From: Magnaporthiopsis rhizophila
Taxonomy: Eukaryota; Ascomycota; Sordariomycetes; Magnaporthales; Magnaporthaceae
Length of the DNA stretch: 64,000 nucleotides
Assembly: GCA_003049465.1 (NCBI GenBank)
Contig: PYSS01000088.1
Location: 62,001-126,000 of the forward strand
Direction of reading: 5' to 3'
The stretch's first letter is position 1. Each line of letters starts with the position of its first letter. The translations under genes and the position numbers were made by a program. Below, one piece after another: positions 1-7,457 of this stretch. The notes beneath the pieces were generated by a model. It was not told the origin of the DNA. It saw only the letters and a list, made by a program, of their open reading frames with translations, and searched no databases.

Positions 1-615
1 AAAGAGGCCGTGCGGCTAACTAAACACTTCACCCTGGCGCGGGCGCTGAAGCTGGGCGGGGACGGCTTTGCGAATGGGCGTTCTGCCTGGATGCCGCCTG
101 GTTTGGGCTTCCGGCTGCTGGAGAACGGTGCCGAGTTTCAAAGGCCCCGGGGCCGCAAGTTTGTCAATCTCCCAGAGCCAAGGACGCTTACCATCGACTT
201 TGACATTAACGAGCACCACATGTATGCAATGTGGGAGATCGTGGAGCGGACCGAGCGCATCTGGCAGCTGCCGCTCAACCCGAGCATCAATGGCGGTTAC
301 CACTACCTCTCCGCCGACGGTATCGACGAGGCTCCGGACTCGAGGATTTCGTGGCGCGGATCACTCATACATCTAGACTCTTACTATCAAGATGAGGATT
401 ACAAGAGGTACAAGGAGAAAGTATTGAAGGGCCTCGGGCCTCGGATGTACACGTGGACGATCCTATGGACTCGGAGGCGCTACGACGGGCCCGAGATTTA
501 CCCCTATGGTGCGGCGATGGGGCTTCGCGAGGACGACCTGCAGAGCGCCGAGTACGAAGGAGGGAAGAATGAGAGAAGCAGCGACGATCCTTCCGCTGCC
601 TCTGGTTCGCGTTAA
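1..615 (+). CDS. 3' end of an unrecognised protein-coding gene
   Basis: The frame is open from the first base of the window (AAA GAG GCC GTG ...) to TAA at 613-615, so the gene begins upstream of the window and about 204 residues are visible. Composition and codon use are those of a normal GC-rich fungal gene. The visible part has an aromatic-rich middle (IDFDINEHHMYAMWEIVERT, later YKRYKEKVLKGLG and MYTWTILWTRRRYDG) and a charged, Ser-rich tail that is probably disordered. No catalytic motif, membrane segment or signal peptide is seen, and I do not recognise the family. The GTG at position 10 is not a likely start; the reading frame simply continues off the edge. Confidence 0.55.
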   Translation, partial: KEAVRLTKHFTLARALKLGGDGFANGRSAWMPPGLGFRLLENGAEFQRPRGRKFVNLPEPRTLTIDFDINEHHMYAMWEIVERTERIWQLPLNPSINGGYHYLSADGIDEAPDSRISWRGSLIHLDSYYQDEDYKRYKEKVLKGLGPRMYTWTILWTRRRYDGPEIYPYGAAMGLREDDLQSAEYEGGKNERSSDDPSAASGSR

Positions 616-2097
616 ACCTGTACCCAAAGGCCTGTCGCCTCTCAAGAAAGAGCACCTTGAGACTCGAAGACGGCAAACCGGAATGCGCCTCGGTCTTTTT
701 CTTTCTGGGGTTCAATCGGGCGTTGACAACGCTTGCCCCGTCGAGACGCAAGTGGAGATGATGACACGATAGTTGGGCCATTGGCCCGATATTACGCGGT
801 GTGAACACACTGAATACAACATGTTAAAAACGGTCCGCAGGACGAGGATGTCGTTGGGCCGGTGCTGGGCAAACATACTGCCCAGCACCCTCCAGCCGCC
901 GCCTGCTTCGCCGGGCGTAATCACGTGCTGGAAGGTGGTGTGATGTCGAGAGGTAGCAAATCTGCGACTGCTCGCCTCGAGCAAGCCACCTGCTTTCGTG
1001 CATGACAGTCCGACTTCCCCAGCAGGTGGTGCTAGGCATATTGGCCAGAAAATGATTGATACGGTCCCAATTTTCAGCGCTCCCCCCCTCTTCTCCCGCG
1101 ATCTTTTCCTGTTCCCTTATACTATGCACCCGGGGCGCCGGGCCGTCGCGCACGGGGCTGGGATTCGGGTCCTCGGGTGTGGTAGTCGTGGAGCCCGACG
1201 GCTTGTCGAGCTGCGTCGCCCATGCCTGCGCCCAGAACGCACGAGCTTTACAAACGCCGCAAGCACCCGTACTTGGCGCCCATTTCGTAGCCCAAGGGAG
1301 GCGCTGTGCACTCATACTAACAGGGATCCTCACGGAGGAGGCCGTCGAAGGGCTAGGGTTCGTGGACCCGGGGGCCGTAGGGGCCGCGCTCGAGGTCAGG
1401 TTTGGCGGTGGGGATGGAGAGGGTGGAAAGGAGGCGGATGCGCGCGCGTTTAGGACGTTATTGACCGTGGCGAGGGTGGATTGTGCTGAGCCAGCGGTTC
1501 GGGGTCAAGAGGGCGACGCCCGAGGGTTGGCTCGTCGACGGCGGGGAGGCAGCGGTGGCCGGGTCAAGAGGCGGCGGCGGCGGCAAGCAAACGATCCCTG
1601 CCGTAAAACCGGCAGGATGGTTGTCGTTGGACACACCTTCTGTATGGTTGTGCCTGTCGTCTGTCTGTGGTGCGAGGAAGTTGGCTGGGACGGCATGGCC
1701 ATCGCCAGTTCTCGGTCGAGTGAAACAGGGGAGACGGGGACTTGAGGGGATTTATGTTTAAAAATAAACAATTTTCGCAAATCTCGTGGGGCCACATACA
1801 GCTGCCATAAAAGGGTAAAATAAGGCGCAAAAGCAACAAGAAACGCTGAGAAACACATTGTGGAGGGCGCCGAGCCGAATTTGGGGTTGGAGACGTTTGT
1901 TGTCTCCCTCAGATCATTGAAGATCGAGGCGGCGGGCATGACTCGTTTCACCGCGGCCCCTATTGGGGAGCGTTTGGGAGTTCGAGAATGCGACCTACCC
2001 CAGCTTTTTGACCTATTTCCAGAATGTGACCCCCCGATATCGACACTCCGCAGCAATAGGGGTAATGGAGTGGACGTTGTGCGTTCTGTACAGCTTG
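616..2097. other. Intergenic region, no supportable gene
   Basis: About 1.5 kb of ordinary composition. Open frames exist on both strands (for example 1056-1745 + and 824-1333 -), but they overlap each other, are rich in low-complexity Arg/Gly/Pro/Ser, and show no domain or exon structure I can defend. It probably holds the terminator of the upstream gene and the distal promoter of the gene at 2352. Confidence 0.4.
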
Positions 2098-2103
2098 TAT
2101 AAA
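2098..2103 (+). promoter_or_regulatory. TATA box of the small secreted protein gene
   Basis: TATAAA followed by a CT-rich leader (about 2126-2240, CCTTCCTTTTCTCC and TTTTCCTTCAAAC). This is a common arrangement in filamentous fungal core promoters. The ATG is about 250 bp downstream. Confidence 0.55.
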
Positions 2104-2289
2104 GGCGCCAGTGATGCCTCCCTCGAATTGATGTGGGAGCCTTCCTTTTCTCCCCAACAGCCTGGTCTGCTTCGCTTTGCTCTACCCCTTTTCCTTCAAA
2201 CTACTTCTTTGCCTACTCCATTCTCTCTCATCTGCTGTGCAGAACAAATTCCCCAGTGACCACCACATATCTCTTTTGGCATTAAAAGA

Positions 2290-2290
<1 letters not shown>

Positions 2291-2333
<43 letters not shown>
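2291..2333 (+). repeat. 43-base poly(A) tract in the 5' leader
   Basis: An uninterrupted run of 43 A between ATTAAAAGAC and GACACAAACACC, ending 18 bases before the start codon. It lies in the presumed 5' UTR. It could affect translation, or it could be the remnant tail of an inserted RNA-derived sequence. The exact length is uncertain because homopolymers are error-prone in sequencing. Confidence 0.9.
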
Positions 2334-2335
<2 letters not shown>

Positions 2336-2351
2336 CACAAACACCGCCACC

Positions 2352-2762
2352 ATGAAGTTCTTCGCCGCCATCACCGCCCTCGCCTTCGCGGTCACCGTTA
2401 GCGCACAAAACAAGCCCGCCCCCGTCCTCGGCGGCAACGGAAAGTATGTCGCACCCACGCAGCCCAACTTTTACCGACCTATCCACACACACACATTGAC
2501 CAAAGACCCACTCGCTTACCACAAAAACAGTTGCCTCTTCCCCAACGGTCCCGACTGCGTCAGGAACGGCAAGAAGAACGCCCAGGGCCTGGTCGAATTC
2601 GTCGAGCCGGCCAACAGCCCCGCCACGCCCGAGCAGCGCTGCTGTGTCTTCCCTGGCTTCTGCGGCAACGGCGACGGCGGCCAAAAGTGCGTCTTTGTCG
2701 GGAAAGAGGGCCGCGCCGACCTGAAGGGGAAGAACGTCATCGCCAAGAGGTACCAGGCTTAG
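2352..2762 (+). CDS. Small secreted cysteine-containing protein (effector-like)
   Basis: The product starts with a clear signal peptide (MKFFAAITALAFAVTVSA, cleavage likely before QNKPAP) and is 136 aa if read without splicing. The start has a good fungal context (CCGCCACC ATG). A likely intron at 2444-2530 (GTATGT...ACAG, 87 bp) is a multiple of three, so removing it keeps the frame and gives a 107-aa product joining GGNG to NCLFPNGPDC. The C-terminal half carries six cysteines, spaced C-x6-C, then CC, then C and C (NCLF, DCVR, RCCV, FCGN, KCVF), compatible with three disulfides in an extracellular protein. I do not recognise a named family. Small secreted Cys proteins are often effectors or surface proteins, but that role is inference. 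The gene lies 120 bp upstream of a Tc1/mariner element, a typical effector-type neighbourhood. Confidence 0.75.
   Translation: MKFFAAITALAFAVTVSAQNKPAPVLGGNGKYVAPTQPNFYRPIHTHTLTKDPLAYHKNSCLFPNGPDCVRNGKKNAQGLVEFVEPANSPATPEQRCCVFPGFCGNGDGGQKCVFVGKEGRADLKGKNVIAKRYQA
2444..2530 (+). other. Probable in-frame intron of the secreted protein gene
   Basis: 5' GTATGT and 3' ACAG, 87 bp, phase 2. The retained sequence encodes 29 residues without a stop, is rich in His, Thr, Pro and Tyr, and has no Cys, unlike the rest of the protein. Retention or splicing would give two proteins that differ by an insert just before the first Cys. Confidence 0.55.
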
Positions 2763-2884
2763 AAATGTAGGGATGAAGGGGGAGAAAATACAGTGGCAAA
2801 AGGAACAGGATACCCCGAGCGCTGCGAGGCATTGTATTGCGAGGGTGGAAGGGCGAGCCTGGCCGTTTTCCCCCCGAGGTCCTA

Positions 2885-2914
2885 AAGCCCCACAGCAAAA
2901 GTTTGAATACAGCC
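2885..2914 (+). repeat. Left terminal inverted repeat, Tc1 element 1
   Basis: 30 bp beginning AAGCCCCACAGCAAAAG, inverted match to 4269-4298 with two mismatches (first base and base 19). TA precedes it. Confidence 0.92.
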
Positions 2915-2986
2915 ATGCGTTAGCCCCCACAACGCGACGCGCTCTACATCCTACACACCATTTTCAATCGCCCATAACTTTTTCAA

Positions 2987-4153
2987 ATGGCTGCTCCAGT
3001 ACGTGCTTTTGGTACCATCTTAAATGCTAATCGCGGCTCAGGATGTGAGCTATCTCAAGGTCAGCGCGGCGCTATTGTTGCAGCCGTCAACGCGGGAAAA
3101 AGCTACCGCGCTATCGCGTTTGCGATGGGGATCTCCACGGCGGCAGTCCAACGCACGATGAAAAGGTTCAAGGAGCACGCAACGCTCGATTCCCTACCTC
3201 GTTCAGGGACCCCTTCAAAGCTATCGTCATCGGATAAATGCTTTTTGTGTATTTTGGTCAAAAAGACTCCCGAGATTAATATAATCAGCTGATATCTGAA
3301 AGCCCCGTGCGCGTTAGCAAAGATACAATCCGACGAGCTTTGCCCAACAAATACCAACGCAAATGGCGCCGGGCCAAGCGCATTTTACTTTTTCCGGAAT
3401 GCGCCAAAGAACGGCTTTTTTGGGCAGAAAGTTGGAGAGGGAAAAACCAAGAATTGGTGGAGGTATAAGCTTTTAAAGTTGAAGCTTTTATTTTGATGAT
3501 AATAATTTGTGGCTAACAGATTCAGGGGTCATATTCAGACGAGTGCAGCGTTCAAAATCTTCCCAATTTAGGCGGTGACGGCTGGGTTTTTCGTGCCCCT
3601 CGGGACAAGTACCGACGATACGTGATTGAGCCAGAAACTCACGTTCATGCAACGTTGTCTTGCATGGTGTTTGGGCGGATATGGAAAGGGGGTTGATCAC
3701 CGCTGGTTATCATGAACAGGGGCCCTACCTCCAAGCACAATAGGTATTTAACCAAAAGCTATATACAAGCATTGGAGGAATCTGGACTTGAAAATGATCT
3801 CGAACAGCACCCTAAGCGTTTTTTTCAACCAAAACAACGCCCGGATTCACACGTCAAAGGCGGCCATGGCTTGGTTCTCTGATCGACAGATCCAGCCTAT
3901 TTTATGGCCTACCCACAGCCCGGATATGAACCCCATTGAGCACGTCTGGAAAAAAATGAAGGAGATCCTGCGTAGGGACGCCCCTAACCTACACAAATTG
4001 GGTGGCAGCGAGGCAGATATAGCCAGATTCCATACGGCTTTAAAAAGTGCATCGGATGCAATACCACAGGCCCTGATCGACAGCCTAATCGATTCTATGC
4101 CTCGCAGGGTGGCCATATTACGAACTGCACGGGGTTGGTATACCAAATATTAA
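2987..4153 (+). pseudogene. Tc1/mariner DD34E transposase, broken
   Basis: The N-terminal part (2987 to about 3290) is a helix-turn-helix DNA-binding region (GAIVAAVNAGKSYRAIAFAM, then AVQRTMKRF). The catalytic part follows: SDEC with the first Asp at 3538-3540; then QNNARIHTS, where family members have QDN, so the second catalytic Asp (3833-3835) is Asn; then SPDMNPIEHVW with Glu at 3938-3940. The 34-residue spacing between the second and third positions fits DD34E. The C-terminus is ARGWYTKY and stop at 4151-4153. Damage: a frameshift near 3250-3295, an in-frame TGA at 3694-3696, and a frameshift in the T run near 3819-3825. A GTATAA...CTAACAG segment (3463-3519, 57 bp, containing stops) keeps the frame when removed and is probably an intron. 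Element 2 has an intact QDN at the matching place. Confidence 0.88.
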
Positions 4154-4268
4154 AGCCTAATTACCGAGCATTAGAATGCATATTTTATGTTTTTATTTAA
4201 TTATCAATTGAGTGCGTTGTGCTTATTTGAAATAGTTTAGTTAAAACGCGGGATGTGGCCGGGTATGG

Positions 4269-4298
4269 GGCTGTATTCAGACTTTTGCTGTGGGGCTG
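4269..4298 (-). repeat. Right terminal inverted repeat, Tc1 element 1
   Basis: 30 bp ending CTTTTGCTGTGGGGCTG, followed by TA at 4299-4300. Partner of 2885-2914. Confidence 0.92.
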
Positions 4299-4300
4299 TA

Positions 4301-5015
4301 GTGATGTCGGTAAACATCTACAATGCCAGCTGTTCACAAAACGCCAATCTGCATCTTGGTTGTTGCCTCGAGTGCATTGACGTTCTTGAGCCATGGGTGT
4401 CTTGGCTTTGGAGAGACCACAGGGACCTAGTCTCGGGTGAGGTGGGCCATTGTATGTTGATCAATGTCGCCCGCGCCGCTGCACAAATCGTTGCAAGGGC
4501 AGGCCCGTTTGCCAGGTACCGTTCCTAGGGTAGACGCCTGCCGCACGTCGCGGCTGGCGTTAGCGAGGCACCCACACCGCGCCGGAATGCAACTCTGATT
4601 GGCTGTGTGGCTGCTGTGCGACCATGACGACAGCAGGATCCTGGGCACATAAACTTGGATCCCCCATGAGCGGTTCGAATTATTTGTTCCATAAGCCCTG
4701 CAGGTTTGCCGGCAGCGTTACTGGCCTCCCCCTTGAGATGGCAGGACCACCTCGAGCACAGCGTGCTAGATCACGACTCGAGGCGACGGAGCCGCCGAGG
4801 ACGACCCCTTCGGCTCACTATTTTTGGGGGCGGGGGCGGATTCGTTGGGCTCGGTGCGTTGTGCCGAAATGCAGCGGGACTGGGAGACGCTAGCCGCGTC
4901 GGCCCCGCGCGAGTCGCCCACGGGGTTTCTGTGCTTCGCCCTGCCGACTCGGCAGTACAGGCGCAGCGCCGGTGCTTCGCGCCCGAGCCCCTACTGTGGC
5001 GATGGTCGGTAGTGC
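4301..5015. other. Spacer between the two Tc1 elements
   Basis: About 715 bp of GC-rich, non-decayed sequence. Several short open frames overlap on both strands (for example 4706-5215 +, which runs into the next transposon), but none shows a recognisable domain. I see no supportable gene. Confidence 0.4.
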
Positions 5016-5017
5016 TA

Positions 5018-5045
5018 CAGTTATGCACGAAAATAACGCAAATTT
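5018..5045 (+). repeat. Left terminal inverted repeat, Tc1 element 2
   Basis: Begins CAGTTATGCACG and ends CGCAAATTT. It pairs with 6376-6404. Confidence 0.85.
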
Positions 5046-5108
5046 GGCCCCACCCCCGCAATTCAATTTCTTTCACCACCACGGATCCGACAGCCACCCT
5101 ATACAAAA

Positions 5109-6243
5109 ATGGCTGTAGAACGTCGCAAAACTGTTCACAAACCAAAAGGAATACATTTTACACCTCGCCGGAGAAATCGTATTTGGGCCCGATATCAATC
5201 GGGCCAAAAAGCTAAAGAGATTGCGGCTGCAGAGGGCGTTGATCCAGCCCATGTTTATGGCGTTGTCCGGAGGTTCGATCTTTAAGATTGGGGGGCATCA
5301 AGGCCCGGCTGAGGACGACCCTCCGCCTTTTCCGATAGGGATAAACGATGGATATTAAGGTTTGTTACCGTTAATCCTTTTATTTAAATTGCACAAATCT
5401 GCTGGGATTGTTATCCTTTTGTTTTCAGGACGATTATTTCGAACTACCTGGTCAAATAGAGGATCAAGCACCACCTGCCTTTAACAAGGCCGTTTCTTAG
5501 CGAACAGACGGCTGCATAAAGGTATAATTGGGCTCGGAAAATGCGTGGAAAGCCTTTATTTTATTGGAGAAGGATTCTTTTTTCAGACGAGAGCATTATC
5601 CAACGTGGGAAGGGCCGGTGCCGCTTGTAGGTTTTTATCTCTGAAGGTAAGTTTACCCCTTTTTATATTTTTGGGAATAGTTTTATTAATAAGCTGTACA
5701 GGCCGGTATGAATTATAACAGCGGTACGTTTAGGGCCAATCCAAAGCCTTATTGGTTAAGAAAATGTTTTGGGCAGTTATTCGGTACGGATTAAAATCCA
5801 ACCTTGTGCTTTTAAACGGAGACCCGGAGGTATAACGAGGAGGCGTTACTGCGCAACGATACGTGGAGATGCTCGAGGAATATTTATTTATTTTGCTTGA
5901 TTCTAACACCCTTTTTATGCAGGATAACGCATTTATTTATACGGTATATATTATTTTCGAGTATCTCGAATCAGAAAGGGTGGAGGTGATCGTTTGGCCG
6001 GCCTATTTTCCTGATATGAATCCTATTGAAAATTTATAGCATTGGCTGAAAAATAAGCTTTATAAACCTTACCCTGAGCTAGCAGAGCTTCCGGAAACCG
6101 ACGAAAGCATCAATACCCTTATTAAATTGGCCGAGGAGGTATGGGAATCTATTTCGGAGGAGCTGATTAATAATTTGATAGATTTTATGCCCTGCAAAGT
6201 TGAGGCCCTTTATCAGGCCCGGGGTTGGTATACCAAGTATTAG
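5109..6243 (+). pseudogene. Tc1/mariner DD34E transposase, broken
   Basis: ATG at 5109 opens an N-terminal HTH segment (IWARYQSGQKAKEIAAAEGV) that stops at about 5284. The catalytic region is further on in several frames: SDESIIQRGKGR (Asp 5586-5588), MQDNAFIYT (Asp 5923-5925) and PDMNPIENL (Glu 6028-6030). Asp-to-Glu distance is 35 codons, so DD34E, and all three acidic residues survive. The W after PIENL is a stop (TAG). The C-terminus is QARGWYTKY with TAG at 6241-6243. Two GT-AG segments, 5360-5428 and 5647-5701 (GTAAGT...ACAG), look like introns. Multiple stops make it non-functional. Confidence 0.82.
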
Positions 6244-6375
6244 CCTATTATAAATAATAAACTCCGGCTAATTTTTTATTTAATGTAATTAACGGCATGC
6301 GAATAGCTTTATTTTTGATCAAATGCGGCCCTTTTGAAATAGGGGGGTTGGTGGTGGTAAGGGTGGCCCATGCAT

Positions 6376-6404
6376 AAATTTGCGTTTTTTTTGTGCACCC
6401 ACTG
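6376..6404 (-). repeat. Right terminal inverted repeat, Tc1 element 2
   Basis: Reverse complement begins CAGTGGGTGCAC and ends CGCAAATTT. TA follows at 6405-6406. Confidence 0.85.
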
Positions 6405-6406
6405 TA

Positions 6407-7362
6407 TAAAGTGGGGAAGCAAATAAGAATGGGAACCCCACCGCCCATACGACCTCGCCGATCACTCTGACGCGTGCCGAAGCATGCTGTATATAAGCGG
6501 ACCGCCGATCTTGACGCGGGTCGGGTGTGGGCCCCCAGCCGGCGAACCGCTGACGGAGCACTCGCGGTACTAGGAACCGCTCCTGCGATACCCCGGACCT
6601 GTTACCCAGCGCGCTTTGTGCCACTGTCCCTCTACTTGGTAATATTACCGAAGCCCCGTGCTAAGGCGCTTATTCGAGGTGTAAATGAGCATGTTATCCC
6701 GCGAACAGTAAGCAGCGCGTGCGATTGAGTTTCCGGTCACGCGGGAGCTAAAAACAGCACGAGAAATACGAAAAATATACGAAAATACGACAATGCGAGC
6801 TTTCCGAGATATTCGGGTTGACAGGCTCGAGAATTGCGTCAAGGTTACCTCCCCACACGCGAGCAAAACCACACACAGATATAAACGAGCCTATGCGATG
6901 CTTGGGGCCGACTGGAGGCATCGTTCGTTACCACCTGGATGACGGCTCTTTGCGGCGTTTCCCGATTAAAAGGCGGCACGGCAAGCTTCCAGCCTGGGGT
7001 TTGCTGTGGTGGGTACGGTGTCATTCACGCCCGGACGCGGAACCGTCGAGCGGGGATTGCAAGCCTGCAAGTGATGCATTGCATCGAGCGCACCGCCAAT
7101 TTCCGGCGCCGCCTTACCCAGGTATTCCCAGGTTTTTGCTTAAGGTTTCAGCGTCTCCTTGTATTAATGCTACCATAGCTAAAATGACCGTCCATCCCGC
7201 GAGTGGGGGAAAGCCGGATCGCCTCGTGTTTGATATTCACGTAGGGTTGACGCATCGGCGGGCCCGGGATGTGGGGTCTTCGCAAAATGTTTCCAAGCGG
7301 CCCTGTTAACGGCCGGCCCGGCCTTAGATCGATTATCCCAAAATAAGTCATGGCGTTGCACA
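6407..7362. other. Upstream region of the carboxylesterase gene
   Basis: About 950 bp with mixed composition and no supportable gene. Open frames such as 6818-7309 (+) have no recognisable domain and overlap frames on the other strand. It probably contains the esterase promoter. A TATATA lies at its end. Confidence 0.4.
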
Positions 7363-7368
7363 TATATA
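7363..7368 (+). promoter_or_regulatory. TATA-like element of the carboxylesterase
   Basis: TATATA followed by a pyrimidine-rich stretch (about 7410-7440, TTTTCAAAGCTCCCTTCTTT). The start codon is 90 bp downstream. Confidence 0.45.
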
Positions 7369-7457
7369 CGCTGCAAGGACCCCAAGCTTGTGTTCAAAGG
7401 GACTGCTACCCTTTTCAAAGCTCCCTTCTTTTTATCCGTCGGCCGACTTTTATAATC

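Larger units (their letters stand above)
2885..4298 (+). mobile_element. Tc1/mariner element 1 (1414 bp)
   Basis: A complete DNA transposon outline. Terminal inverted repeats 2885-2914 and 4269-4298 match at 28 of 30 positions. The element is flanked by the TA duplication (2883-2884 and 4299-4300) expected of the superfamily. It holds one decayed transposase gene (2987-4153). It is not strongly AT-shifted, so it is a younger or less mutated insertion than the LTR elements to the right. Confidence 0.93.
5018..6404 (+). mobile_element. Tc1/mariner element 2 (1387 bp), different subfamily
   Basis: The TIRs begin with CAGT (left 5018-5045, right 6376-6404) and share CAGT, TGCAC and CGCAAATTT blocks with one 1-bp gap. 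TA duplications are at 5016-5017 and 6405-6406. The TIRs differ from those of element 1, so the two are separate subfamilies, although both transposases end in the same ARGWYTKY motif. Confidence 0.88.

Noticed and set aside
1056..1745. 229-codon open frame on the + strand, and a 169-codon frame on the opposite strand
   Set aside because: They overlap, are low-complexity Arg/Gly/Ser/Pro sequences in GC-rich DNA, and show no domain, exon pattern or promoter of their own.
4706..5215. 169-codon open frame
   Set aside because: It runs through the left TIR and into the start of the Tc1 element 2 transposase in another frame, so it cannot be a gene in its own right.
6818..7309. 163-codon frame upstream of the esterase
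   Set aside because: No recognisable domain, competing frames on the other strand, and position in the presumed promoter region.
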